Positions 17,566 to 26,243 of a stretch of DNA of 64,000 nt are shown here, piece after piece. Origin of the DNA: Streptomyces spinosus (GTDB lineage Bacteria > Actinomycetota > Actinomycetes > Streptomycetales > Streptomycetaceae); assembly GCF_020400655.1 (NCBI RefSeq), contig NZ_JAINRC010000018.1, positions 145,562 through 209,561 on the forward strand, written 5' to 3'. Position 1 is the stretch's first letter, and each line of letters begins with the position of its first letter. The notes below the pieces were generated by a model. The model ran no database searches. It worked only from the letters and a program-made list of their open reading frames with translations, and was not told the origin of the DNA. A program made the translations under genes and the position numbers.

Positions 17566-19584
17566 TTGTTCCCCGTCACACGTATCCGCGGAGCGACGCC
17601 CCGGACCCCGGGCACCGCCCGGAGGTCCACGTCCCGTCCCGCCCTCGCCGGTCCCGTCCTGGCCGCGTCCGCCACGCTGGCCCTCACCCTCACGGCGCTT
17701 CCCGCGACGACACCGCCCGGCACCGGGGGGGTCCTGCGCGGGACGGTCACCAGCGCGGGGAAGCCGTTGTCCCACGCCACCGTCACGCTCTTCGCGGGAG
17801 ACCGGCACGGCGTCCGGCAACTGGGGCGCGCCACCACCGACGCACACGGCTCCTTCCGGCTCCGCCACGTGCAGCGCGGGGGCTCCGTGCAGTACGTCGA
17901 AGCGGTCCCTTCCGGGGACGAGGCCCTGCGGCTGCGTTCCGTCGTGGGCGTCGGCCCGGGCGGCGGTGTGCCGCAGCGCACGGAATCCGCCGTCACCGTC
18001 AACGAGTTCACCACCGTCGCCACCGGCTACGCCCTGGCCCAGTTCACCGGCCGGCACGGCATCTCCGGCCCCAGCCCCGGCCTGGAGAACGCCGCGGCCA
18101 CGTCGTACAACCTGGCCGACCCGGCCACGGGCAAGCCCGGGAAGGTCGTCACGGACCACAACAACGGCGACAAGAACGACACCCTCGCCACCCTGGGCAC
18201 CCTGGCCAACCTGGTCTCCCTGTGCGCTCCGGGAGCGGACACCGGACACTGCCGGGACATGCTGCGCCGGACGGCACTTCCGCGGGCCGCCGCCCCGTCG
18301 GACACCGCTCAGGCCGTGTCCAACCTGGCCCACGACCCGAAACGGTCCACCGGCGCGCTGTACGCGCTGGCCGGTCGGGCGCACACCTACAGCCCCGCCC
18401 TGACCTCCGCGCCCACCGCCTGGATCCTGGCCCTGCACTACACCCCTCCCGAGGTGTACGCGCCCGGACGCATGGCCGTCGACGCCAAGGGGAACGTCTG
18501 GTCCACCGTCAACTGGCTGCCCGGCACACGGAACCCCAGTACCTTCGTCACCGTTCAGGACCCCCTGGGCAACCCGGTCCTGAACAGCCCGATCAGCGGC
18601 GGCGGCATGAAGGCCGGGGCCTGGGGCATCGCCATCGACCACCAGGGTTCCGTCTGGGTGCCGAGCTACGGCGGTGACGCCATGTCGAAGTACTCGTCGG
18701 CCGGGAAGCCGCTCTCACCCGCGACGGGGTTCAAGGACGGCGGCCTGAACCACCCGCAGGGCACCGCCGTCGACCAGCGGGGCAACGTCTGGATAGCGAA
18801 CTTCTACGGCCTGAAGGGCAACCGCGGCAAGGGGAACGTGATCGTGTACCCGCACGGTGACCCCTCCAAGGCGATCACCATCACCGGCGGTGGCCTCGAC
18901 CACCCGTTCGCCCTCCAGATCGACGGCTACGGACGGGCCTGGGTGACCAACGCCCGCCTCAACGGCGCCAGGCTGATGGACAAGCGCCCCCTCGACGCTC
19001 ACGCGGGCGGCAGCGTCACGGTGATCGGGCCCGACTTCAAGCCGACCTCGTTCTCGCCCGTCAAGGACGCCTCGCTCGACTGGCCCCTCGGCCTCGCCGT
19101 CGACTCCGTGAACAACGTCTGGGTGCCCAACTTCCTCAGCGACTCGGTCACCGAGATCGGGCCGGACGGAAAGGTCGCCGGCGTGCACAAGCTGGCCCGG
19201 CGCATCGCCCCCTGGTCCGTGGCCGTCGACGGTTCCGACCGGGTGTGGGTGGCCGGCTTCGGCACTCCGTCCGTCACCGTCCTGTGCGGCGCGAACACCG
19301 GCGCCTGCCCGCCCGGCTCCACCACGGGCTCCGTACTGTCACCGCCCGGCGGCTTCCGCAGCCAGTCCATCCAGCACCTCACCGCCGTCCAGCTCGACCA
19401 GTCCGGCAACGTCTGGCTGGCCAACAACTGGTCCCGGCTGGTCCCGCCCACCGGTGGTGACGGCCTCGTCGAACTCGTCGGCGCCGCCACACCCGTCTGC
19501 ACACCCCTTCAGCCGCTGCCGTCCCGCCCGGCGTCCACCGGCCCCACCCCGTGCGCCCTCCAGCACGGCACCGGGCACCCGTGA
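17566..19584 (+). CDS. Secreted beta-propeller protein with NHL/streptogramin-lyase-like repeats
   Basis: Exported protein of 672 residues. TTG 17566 follows AAAGG, and the first 55 residues form a basic-then-hydrophobic signal (ALAGPVLAASATLALTLTALP). Next is a beta-sandwich like carboxypeptidase regulatory domains (GVLRGTVTSAGKPLSHATVT). A helical middle follows, then repeated blades each ending in a G-N-V-W type strand: GNVWSTVNW, GSVWVPSYGG, GNVWIANFYG, GRAWVTNARL, NNVWVPNFLS, DRVWVAGFG, GNVWLANNW. Seven such strands fit a seven-bladed propeller of the Vgb/NHL kind. Lyase activity is not implied; binding or cell-surface roles are equally possible. Confidence 0.82.
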   Translation: MFPVTRIRGATPRTPGTARRSTSRPALAGPVLAASATLALTLTALPATTPPGTGGVLRGTVTSAGKPLSHATVTLFAGDRHGVRQLGRATTDAHGSFRLRHVQRGGSVQYVEAVPSGDEALRLRSVVGVGPGGGVPQRTESAVTVNEFTTVATGYALAQFTGRHGISGPSPGLENAAATSYNLADPATGKPGKVVTDHNNGDKNDTLATLGTLANLVSLCAPGADTGHCRDMLRRTALPRAAAPSDTAQAVSNLAHDPKRSTGALYALAGRAHTYSPALTSAPTAWILALHYTPPEVYAPGRMAVDAKGNVWSTVNWLPGTRNPSTFVTVQDPLGNPVLNSPISGGGMKAGAWGIAIDHQGSVWVPSYGGDAMSKYSSAGKPLSPATGFKDGGLNHPQGTAVDQRGNVWIANFYGLKGNRGKGNVIVYPHGDPSKAITITGGGLDHPFALQIDGYGRAWVTNARLNGARLMDKRPLDAHAGGSVTVIGPDFKPTSFSPVKDASLDWPLGLAVDSVNNVWVPNFLSDSVTEIGPDGKVAGVHKLARRIAPWSVAVDGSDRVWVAGFGTPSVTVLCGANTGACPPGSTTGSVLSPPGGFRSQSIQHLTAVQLDQSGNVWLANNWSRLVPPTGGDGLVELVGAATPVCTPLQPLPSRPASTGPTPCALQHGTGHP

Positions 19585-19629
19585 CCCGTCCGCACCCCCA
19601 CGCCCCGGCCAGCCCTCCGGAGGAACGCC

Positions 19630-20499
19630 GTGTGCCGTCTCTTCGGCCTCAGCAGCGCCCCGCGCCGTACCCGCGCCACGTTCTGGCTCCTGGACGCCCC
19701 CGACAGCCTCAGCCGGCAGAGCCACCATGACCCCGACGGCACCGGTCTCGGCCACTTCGCCGCCGACGGCACCCCGCGCGTCGACAAGGCCCCCATCGCC
19801 GCCTACCGCGACCTCGCCTTCGCCGAGGAGGCCCGCGAGGTCGAGTCGGCGACCTTCATCGCCCACGTGCGCTTCGCCTCCACCGGCAGCCTCGATGTCC
19901 GCAACACCCATCCCTTCGAGCAGGACGGGCGCCTCTTCGCCCACAACGGGGTCATCGAGGGCCTGGACGAGCTCGACGACCACCTGGGCGAGGACCGGTC
20001 ACTCGTGGCGGGCGACACCGACTCCGAGCGGTTCTTCGCCCTGATCACCCGGGAGACCCGGCGGCACGGCGGGGACGTCACCGAGGGCATCCGGCACGCC
20101 GCCCACTGGATCGCCGCCCACCTGCCCGTCTACGCCATCAACCTGGTCCTCGTCACCGCGGAGGAACTGTGGGCGCTGCGCTACCCGGACACCCACGACC
20201 TCTACGTCCTCGAGCGCCGGCCGGGCGGCCAGCACGGCAGCCGGCACCTCGATCACACCGGCACCCACGGCCGTATGCGCATCCGCTCGTCACACCTCGC
20301 CGAGCTGCCCGCCGTCGTCGTCGCCAGCGAACGCATGGACGACAACCCGCACTGGCGCGAGATGGAGCCCGGCGAACTGCTGCACGTCGGCCCCGGCCTC
20401 CGCCTCGCCCACCAGGTCGCCCTCCCCGATCCCCCGGCACACCGGCTCACCCTGGACGACCTGCGCCCGGACGCGGCCGCCTCCCAGAAGGCTGCCTGA
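19630..20499 (+). CDS. Class II glutamine amidotransferase (YafJ/EgtC-like)
   Basis: GTG 19630 follows GGAGGAAC. The product is 289 residues, with Cys2 (MCRLFG) becoming the N-terminal nucleophile after Met removal. The Ntn-hydrolase glutaminase landmarks are HDPDGTGLG, HVRFASTG, NTHPFEQDGRLFAHNG and GDTDSERFF. The family is standalone; partners include gamma-glutamyl transfer in EgtC, but no egt genes are near, so the physiological substrate is unknown. It sits 45 bp after the propeller gene and may be co-transcribed with it. Confidence 0.88.
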   Translation: MCRLFGLSSAPRRTRATFWLLDAPDSLSRQSHHDPDGTGLGHFAADGTPRVDKAPIAAYRDLAFAEEAREVESATFIAHVRFASTGSLDVRNTHPFEQDGRLFAHNGVIEGLDELDDHLGEDRSLVAGDTDSERFFALITRETRRHGGDVTEGIRHAAHWIAAHLPVYAINLVLVTAEELWALRYPDTHDLYVLERRPGGQHGSRHLDHTGTHGRMRIRSSHLAELPAVVVASERMDDNPHWREMEPGELLHVGPGLRLAHQVALPDPPAHRLTLDDLRPDAAASQKAA

Positions 20500-20771
20500 G
20501 GCTGCCCGCACGGCCTGCTCCGGCCGGCACCAGGCAGTACCGCGCCACCGAGGTCGACGAGGAAGGCGAGCGTGTGCCGGGCCGGCCCCGGCCGCGTCCG
20601 GCCCCTGGCGTATCCGAGATCCCGGCCCCTTCGGTCCCTCCTCGCCTGCCGCGGGCCCCTCGCGGGTCGCGCGGAGCCTCGTCGCACTGGTGACGCTCGT
20701 TCCGGAACTGTTAGCGTCTGGCCGGCCGCGCCCTCGGCACGTGGCCGGCGGGTTCCGGAAGAGGGTGGGGG

Positions 20772-21347
20772 ATGGACGAGGCGACGTTCGGCGGGCTGCT
20801 GCGTGCGGCACGGCAGCGGGCCCTGCTGACCCTGGAGAGTCTCGCCGAGGCTTCCGGGGTGAGCGTCCGGGCCATCAGCGACATGGAACGAGGCAAGAGC
20901 CTGCCCCGGCAGGCCACGCTGAACGAGTTGCTGGACGCCCTGGAACTGAGCGAGGAGGAACGGCGCCCCCTCGTACAGGCGTCCGCACGGCGTGCCGGAC
21001 GGGTGCCACGGCAGTTGCCGCCGGATCTGTCGGCGTTCCGCGGACGCGCCGGTACCCGGGGCAACATCGGCTACGTCCGGCAGCGCCTGGGCGACCTCGA
21101 CGGCGCGATCGCCGACTACCGCGCGTCGCTGCGGCTCTACGAGGAGGTCCTCGACGAGTACAAGCAGGCGGAAGTGCTCGACGACCTGGCCTCCGCCCAG
21201 TTGGAGCGCGGAGAGACACAGGAGGCACGGGCCAACCTGGTCCGTTCGGCCGAACTCTTCGCCGGGTTGCGGGTCGCGCGCGCCGCGGAGATGCGCGCCA
21301 AGGCGGAGGCACTCGCCAAAGCACCGACGGCGACGCCGGGCCTCTAG
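20772..21347 (+). CDS. XRE HTH protein with TPR tail, internally deleted NB-ARC-type regulator
   Basis: The 191-residue protein starts with an XRE helix-turn-helix (LLRAARQRALLTLESLAEAS, SVRAISDMERGKSLPRQATL). It then has LPPDLSAFRGR, the linker that in large Streptomyces regulators leads into an NB-ARC ATPase. Here the text jumps straight to a C-terminal tetratricopeptide segment (GNIGYVRQRLGDLDGAIADY, LEEVLDEYKQAEVL-like helix pairs). The ATPase and most TPRs are therefore missing in frame. It looks like a deletion derivative that may still bind DNA. The TAG stop lies in CTAG at the boundary of repeat copy B. GTTCCGGAAC, a 10-bp palindrome, lies upstream near 20700. Confidence 0.75.
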   Translation: MDEATFGGLLRAARQRALLTLESLAEASGVSVRAISDMERGKSLPRQATLNELLDALELSEEERRPLVQASARRAGRVPRQLPPDLSAFRGRAGTRGNIGYVRQRLGDLDGAIADYRASLRLYEEVLDEYKQAEVLDDLASAQLERGETQEARANLVRSAELFAGLRVARAAEMRAKAEALAKAPTATPGL

Positions 21348-21507
21348 GGTCTTTCGTTTGGATCAGGCCGGATCAGGGAGCGGGGTCTGGTGCCGTGCGT
21401 CGCAAGGCGGAGGAGGGCGCCATGGCGGAGCCATGGCAACCGACGACAACGCGGCGAGGCGCGGCACCAGGGCCCGCGGAGCCCGGCGTGATCCGAACGA
21501 GCGGCCC
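21347..21507. repeat. MITE-like repeat, copy B
   Basis: About 161 bp homologous to 5027-5188 and in the same orientation. The left end is GGGTCTTTCGTTTGGATCA. The right end, TGATCCGAACGAGC, keeps its inner inverted-repeat part but has diverged in the last bases. The left end joins CTAG (21344-21347), which contains the TAG stop of the XRE-TPR gene. The differences between the copies are mostly point changes, so both are old or from diverged sources. No coding capacity. Confidence 0.78.
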
Positions 21508-21535
21508 CGGGGGCCCGGCGTGGACCGCGGAACCG

Positions 21536-22333
21536 TCATCGGGCCAGGGAAGCCGCGTCGCCCATGACCACGACGGGATGGTCGGCGGGGTCGAGCGTGC
21601 GCAGCAGCTGCTTCATGTGGGCCTTGGAGACGCTGATGCACGCGTGGGTGGGGCCGCCGTGGTCGACGTGGATCCATATGCCCCCGCCGCGGTTCGCCCC
21701 CATCGGGTGAGTGCCGTCCATCGGCGACGTACCGGGCCGCCGGTTGTAGTCGATGGCGATGACGTAGTCGAAGGAGCCACCGAGCGGTTCGCCCTCGAAG
21801 CCGGTGCCGCCGGCCCAGAAGGCGCCGGAGTGGTGGTAGGGCAACTTGGCACCGGGGTCGGGCAGGCGGCCGCCGGCGTCGCTGAGGCCGAACACTCCTG
21901 TCGGGCTGTGCAGGTCGCCCTCGTAGTGCTCGTCGGTCCATCCCCTGTAGCCGTTGTGCGCGTCCCACACCGCCCCGGGACGCCAGCCGTCGTCGCTCCG
22001 CTGCCAGAGTACGACTTTCGAGGTGGCCGACTTCCGGCCGGCTCCGGTGACGAGGACGACCTGCCGGGTGTCGGCCGGGATCTTCGCCAGCGTCTCGGGG
22101 CCGAGCCCCGGCAGTTGCGCGGGGAGCTCGGGCCGCGCCCGGGTGGTCGCCTTCGACGCGGCCGGGGCGGACGCCGACTGTCCGCTCTCCGGCCCGGCGG
22201 CGGCCTGGTCGTCGGAGATGCTCCTGGCTGCCGGAGCGGAGGCGCCGGCGGGCAGGTGCTGGCAGGCGGTTACGCCCAGCGCGGAGATGACGAGCGCCGC
22301 GGTCGCCGACAGGCAGGTCTTGTGGAGACGCAT
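21536..22333 (-). CDS. L,D-transpeptidase-like (YkuD) lipoprotein
   Basis: The 265-residue product from ATG 22333 begins with a lipoprotein signal (KTCLSATAALVISALG then VTACQ). A Ser/Ala-rich linker to about residue 70 follows. The catalytic domain has the YkuD signature IHVDHGGPTHACIS around residue 226-239, with the Cys nucleophile after His. The domain also shows DAHNGYRGWTDEHYEGDLHS-type strands (VWDAHNGYRG, SPTGVFGL). Such proteins act on peptidoglycan cross-links at the membrane face; some relatives are only YkuD-like with unknown targets. The weak Shine-Dalgarno (GAAAG) leaves the start slightly uncertain. Confidence 0.85.
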   Translation of the reverse strand: MRLHKTCLSATAALVISALGVTACQHLPAGASAPAARSISDDQAAAGPESGQSASAPAASKATTRARPELPAQLPGLGPETLAKIPADTRQVVLVTGAGRKSATSKVVLWQRSDDGWRPGAVWDAHNGYRGWTDEHYEGDLHSPTGVFGLSDAGGRLPDPGAKLPYHHSGAFWAGGTGFEGEPLGGSFDYVIAIDYNRRPGTSPMDGTHPMGANRGGGIWIHVDHGGPTHACISVSKAHMKQLLRTLDPADHPVVVMGDAASLAR

Positions 22334-22722
22334 GGGTGCAGGCTTTCTCGATCGGGAGGGGTGGAGGAAATCGCGTGGGGGCCGCCGTGCCGCGACGCGC
22401 GAGTGGTGCCACCCCAAGTCGCGGCGTGCTCGACCTCGTCGGGCGGACCACGCGAGGAGCCCCGGGTCGCGAGGGCGTTCCATGGCCTTCGGCCGATCAC
22501 CAGGGCGGTCCGCGACACGGGGAGGTCGGATGCCGCAGCCCGGCCGCGGCGCCGAGGCCGCGTACGGCGCGGCGGCCGCGGGCGGGAGCCGGGTCTCCCC
22601 AGCCGCCTGCCGCCCGCGTCGGCGGCAGGCCTCCGGGTGCGTCACACGGTTGCGCGAGGATCACACGTGTGCCGGGGGGCGGCCTGCCGCGTGTGCTTCC
22701 GTGTCGCCGGCCGGGCCGCGGT
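22334..22722. other. Intergenic region between two leftward genes
   Basis: About 390 bp without a convincing reading frame. It must carry the L,D-transpeptidase promoter. It contains the palindrome ACACGTGT near 22668, one of several such motifs in intergenic DNA of the window. Confidence 0.5.
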
Positions 22723-23931
22723 TCAGCTGTGGGCGTTCCTGGGCACGGTGATCTGGTGCTCGCCCCAGTTCATCCGGGTGATCGCCCGGCAGTCGACCCT
22801 CGTGCCCGCTTCCAGGCCCGCCCTGCCGGCCCTGGCCGAGGGTTCCACCAGCAGGTACTCGTCGCTGAGCATGGAGCCGGTGGCGGGGTCGAAGACCAGC
22901 CGCTGCCTGGTGGTCCCCAGAGGGGTCCGATACGTGTCGGGGGGTTCGACCCCCACGCCTTCGCGCCCCAGCGCGTCGGTGACGTGTCCGAGCACGCGGA
23001 CCCCGGGCAGACCGGCCATCAGCCGGTACGCCGCGGCACGGACGGCGGGCTTCACGGGCATGGTGACGAGGTTGCCCGCCTGTCGCAGCATCCAGGTACT
23101 CCGACCCGGCGCGCTGTGGTCCGCGCTGTCGTCCTGGGCGTAGAGCTTCTCCAGGTAGTGGCGGAGTGCTCCGTCGGTGGCGGGCAGTGCCCGCAGCTCC
23201 TTGTACGAGACGTTGTCCGGGCCGAGGGCGTAGATCTTGTCGTCGATGTTCGTCCGCATGACCGTCGGCCGCCCGGTTCCCATCACGAAGCGGTGCCTGG
23301 CGGTCCCGGACGCCGCACTCGTCTCGGTCTCGACCTCGCGGGGCGAGCCCGCAGCCCGCCAGCGCGTCCGGTCCGCCGCGGTTCGGGGTTCGGTCACGGA
23401 GTCCAGCCCCGAGACCGCCAGGCTCCCGGTACCGGGCCGCACGCCCACCGACCATTCCTCCGTCGACGTGACGCGCAGCGCGAAGAGCTGCCCGTTCGCT
23501 TCGGCGACGTCCGTGTACCGCGACTGCGTGGTGGTCTGCCAGTAGGCCGCTTCGGCGGAGACCTCTGCCTTCTTCGCCGCGCTGAGGAGTTCGATACGAC
23601 CGTCCACGTCCGCGGCACCGCTCGGTGCCCGCGTCGCGGCGGAGGACCGCGGCCGGGCCGTGGAACCGTCGTCCGGCGCATGTGTGCCGAGCGTGTTCAC
23701 GGTCACCACGACGGACGCCGCCACCGCTGCGAGGGCCACCGCTCCGAGGGGGCGGTACCGGCTCCTCAGCCGCCTGACGTGGCCGTCCGCGGGGTCGGAG
23801 ACGATGTGCGCGTAGAGCCGGCGCTGCCGCATCGGGTCCACCAGCCGGGAGGGGTTCAGCTCGTCGGGCCGTGCGTCCGCGAGCACCTTCATGGCGTCGG
23901 GCCGTCCGGACCGCTTGGCGGAGTTCTTCAT
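22723..23931 (-). CDS. CU044_5270-type membrane protein partnered with an ECF sigma factor
   Basis: The 402-residue protein starts with a cytosolic segment (MKVLADARPDELNP, then LVDPMRQRRLYAHIV). It has one membrane span (LGAVALAAVAASVVVTVN) near residue 90 and a long extracytoplasmic part with LSSDEYL-like and VVFDPATGS-like strands (RLVFDPATGSMLSDEYLL). This layout matches the actinobacterial CU044_5270 family found next to ECF sigma genes. Its ATG overlaps the sigma stop (ATGA), so the pair is translationally coupled. A role as anti-sigma factor or sensor is inferred from that arrangement. Confidence 0.82.
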   Translation of the reverse strand: MKNSAKRSGRPDAMKVLADARPDELNPSRLVDPMRQRRLYAHIVSDPADGHVRRLRSRYRPLGAVALAAVAASVVVTVNTLGTHAPDDGSTARPRSSAATRAPSGAADVDGRIELLSAAKKAEVSAEAAYWQTTTQSRYTDVAEANGQLFALRVTSTEEWSVGVRPGTGSLAVSGLDSVTEPRTAADRTRWRAAGSPREVETETSAASGTARHRFVMGTGRPTVMRTNIDDKIYALGPDNVSYKELRALPATDGALRHYLEKLYAQDDSADHSAPGRSTWMLRQAGNLVTMPVKPAVRAAAYRLMAGLPGVRVLGHVTDALGREGVGVEPPDTYRTPLGTTRQRLVFDPATGSMLSDEYLLVEPSARAGRAGLEAGTRVDCRAITRMNWGEHQITVPRNAHS

Positions 23932-24497
23932 GCGGGCGCTCCTTGCTGCTGGGTGTGGATCGTGGCCTCCAACGGGGTGTGTACGGACGCCGCCTCTGTC
24001 GCCTGTGCCGTCTCCAGGACCTTCTCCAGACGGCGGCGGGCCCGGAACAGCCGGACCGTGAGCGTGGCGCCGGTGCAGTTCAGGACCTGGGCCGCCTCCT
24101 TGGCGCTCAGGCCGTGCCAGGCGATCAGCGTCAGCAGTTCCCGGTCGGTGTCCGACAGGCTCGCGAGGGCCTTCAACGCGATGTGCCGGTCGGTGACCTC
24201 CGCCGCGACGTCACCGGCGTGTATCTGGGTGCCGCGGCTGATGCGCTCTGCTTCCTCCGCGGCGATGGCGTACCGGAGGGCGTCGCGGCGGCGCAGTTCT
24301 CGCACCAGGTTGCGGGCCACTCCCAGAAGCCACGGCAGCGCCGGTTCGGGGAGGTCGTGCCTTCGCCGCCAGGCGACCGTGAACGTCTCGCTGGTGATGT
24401 CCTCTCCTGCTTGCCGTCCGACGAGGCTCGTCGCATAGCCAAGGACGCGCGGGTAGCACTCCTCGTAAACGTCTCGGAAGCGCTCGGCAGTTGTCAC
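23928..24497 (-). CDS. ECF-type RNA polymerase sigma factor
   Basis: A 189-residue sigma factor. Region 2 is FRDVYEECYPRVLGYATSLV to WLLGVARNLVRELRRRD. Region 4 is LASLSDTDRELLTLIAWHGL with SAKEAAQVLNCTGATLTVRL as the HTH. GTG 24497 follows AAGGGAG eight bases upstream; the frame extends further up without a Shine-Dalgarno. It is coupled to the CU044_5270-type membrane protein. Target promoters are unknown. Confidence 0.9.
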   Translation of the reverse strand: MTTAERFRDVYEECYPRVLGYATSLVGRQAGEDITSETFTVAWRRRHDLPEPALPWLLGVARNLVRELRRRDALRYAIAAEEAERISRGTQIHAGDVAAEVTDRHIALKALASLSDTDRELLTLIAWHGLSAKEAAQVLNCTGATLTVRLFRARRRLEKVLETAQATEAASVHTPLEATIHTQQQGAPA

Positions 24498-24768
24498 GGA
24501 CGCGCTCCCTTCATCCTGGCTCTCACACCGAGCAATGCGCGCTGACGCCCGTTCCTTACACGCGAGGGAGGAAAATCTGCCGAAGTGATCGACGTCATAT
24601 CGCCGCCCCACATCCCGGCAGGTCAGCCGGCGCGTGATGCCCTTTCAGCACCAGCGGCCCGCGGGGGACCCTGAAGATGCGCACCGCCTCCTGCGCCGGT
24701 CTGCTCGCCTGCCCTCGCCGCGGCTCTCACGGCTTGAGGCAGCGGCGACGACACCGGGGCCGAAGAGG

Positions 24769-25116
24769 TCAGGTGGAGGTGGGTGGCGCGGTGAGGTGGG
24801 CGAGGATGTCGGTGACGTGCAGCATGCGTTCGAGGTGGGGCGGCCGGTTGTCCAGGTGGAGGGTGGCTCCGAGGGCGCTGGTGCGACGGTGGATCATGAG
24901 CAGGGCCGCCAGCCCGGAGGAGTCGATGTACGCCAGCTCGCGGAAGTCGAGCCGGACGTCGGCCGGCGGTGGCCCGCCCGCCGTGAGCCGCCGACCGACC
25001 TCGTCGAGGAGGTCGTCGCTGGTGTCGTAGTCGAGTTCGCCGCCGACCAGGACGGTCAGCGTGGTGGGCTCGCGGCGGACGGTCAGGGTGAATTCGCCGG
25101 GCGGCATGTGCGTCAT
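24769..25116 (-). CDS. STAS-domain anti-sigma factor antagonist
   Basis: A 115-residue single STAS domain. It has VLVGGELDYDTSDDLLDEVG, then VRLDFRELAYIDSSGLAALL, where the Ser after Asp is the usual phospho-acceptor of SpoIIAA/RsbV-type antagonists, and ends in LHVTDILAHL. ATG 25116 overlaps the stop of the B12-binding gene (ATGA), so both are made together. Such antagonists release a sigma factor or other target when dephosphorylated by a PP2C enzyme. A PP2C fragment lies just upstream of this operon. Confidence 0.9.
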   Translation of the reverse strand: MTHMPPGEFTLTVRREPTTLTVLVGGELDYDTSDDLLDEVGRRLTAGGPPPADVRLDFRELAYIDSSGLAALLMIHRRTSALGATLHLDNRPPHLERMLHVTDILAHLTAPPTST

Positions 25117-26192
25117 GCGTGTGTGCCGGGGGCGGGACGGGTGGTGTGCTCGGTCAGGGCGGTCCTGCCGTGGCCGAGGGTCTTCAGGGCGCGGGGGAAG
25201 TCGTGGAGTTGGCCGGTCAGGGCGTCGAGGCCGGCCGACAGCGAGTGGGCGGGGACACCCCTGGCTGTGAGGATGCCGGCGGTCCAGGTGAGGAAGGTCG
25301 TGAACAGGTCGGGGTCGTCGACGTAGAGCGCGGCGGCCAGGAAGTCGACGATGTGGGCGATGTCCTCGGCGGTGCGTTCGTGCTGGGCACCGCTGTAGGC
25401 GCGCATGGCGGGGAAGCGGTCCTCCAGGTCGGCCAGGGTCTGCTTGACGATCTGGGGCCGGGACCGGGCGACCAGGGTGTATTCCTGGTCGGCCAGGTGC
25501 GGCAGGTCGTCGACCGTGTGCCGGATCGCCGACGCGTCCGGCCGCGGTATGCCCGCCGCCAGGACGGCGACCGCGGCCCGTGCGTCGGCCGCCCACCGGT
25601 CGGCGCCCAGAGCGGTGGCGTAGCGGCCTCGGGGGCCGAAGGCGCGGCCTCCGGCCAGGACGGGGACACCGATGGCCTGGCACGCGGTGATGGCGGCGTG
25701 CGCGGTCGGCAGGTGGGTGGGGATCGATCCGGACAGCAGGACCGCGTCGGGGTCGGTCAGGTGCAGGTGGGCGACCAGGTGCGGGGTGGGTGTCTGGGCG
25801 CCGAGGTAGTCCACCTGCCAGCCGTGCAGGGTGAGGATCTCGGCGACCAGGCGGGCGGGCAGTGCGTGCCATTCCCCGTCCACGCAGGCCACCGTCACCC
25901 GGCCGCGGTCCGGTGCGGGCCGGCCGGCGCCGGGATGGTGGGCGAGGGAGGCGATGACCCGCTCGTTGATGGCGGTGGCGGCGTGCTCCTGGGCGACGCT
26001 GATACGGTCCGCCGCCCATTCGATGCCGACTTTCTCCTGCACGGGTGCGATGACCTGGAGCAGGAGCGTTTCCCGGCTCACCCCCTGGGCGAGGGCGTCG
26101 TGGACGGTCGCGACGGCTCGCTGCTCGTCACCGTCGATCACGGCCTGCCACAGCCGTCGCACCGCACCGGTCGTCGCGGTGGGCTCACTCAC
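25113..26192 (-). CDS. Cobalamin (B12)-binding domain sensor protein
   Basis: A 359-residue protein. Residues 1-95 form a helical B12 cap (RLWQAVIDGDEQRAV, VGIEWAADRISVAQEHAAT). Residues 98-230 form the Rossmann-like B12-binding domain. The usual DxHxxG is replaced by EWHALP, keeping the His that ligates cobalt. The SxL (LLSGSI) and GG (LAGGRAFG) motifs are present. A roughly 120-residue helical C-terminal domain follows (PQIVKQTLADLEDRFPAMRA, FLAAALYVDDPDLFTTFLTW). The absence of catalytic partners, and coupling to a STAS protein, point to B12-based sensing, possibly of light or cobalamin. Output through the STAS protein is inference. Confidence 0.85.
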   Translation of the reverse strand: MSEPTATTGAVRRLWQAVIDGDEQRAVATVHDALAQGVSRETLLLQVIAPVQEKVGIEWAADRISVAQEHAATAINERVIASLAHHPGAGRPAPDRGRVTVACVDGEWHALPARLVAEILTLHGWQVDYLGAQTPTPHLVAHLHLTDPDAVLLSGSIPTHLPTAHAAITACQAIGVPVLAGGRAFGPRGRYATALGADRWAADARAAVAVLAAGIPRPDASAIRHTVDDLPHLADQEYTLVARSRPQIVKQTLADLEDRFPAMRAYSGAQHERTAEDIAHIVDFLAAALYVDDPDLFTTFLTWTAGILTARGVPAHSLSAGLDALTGQLHDFPRALKTLGHGRTALTEHTTRPAPGTHA

Positions 26193-26243
26193 TGCCTGCT
26201 CCTCCTGGTCGGTCCCCGTCGGTCGTACGGCGGTCGACGATGC

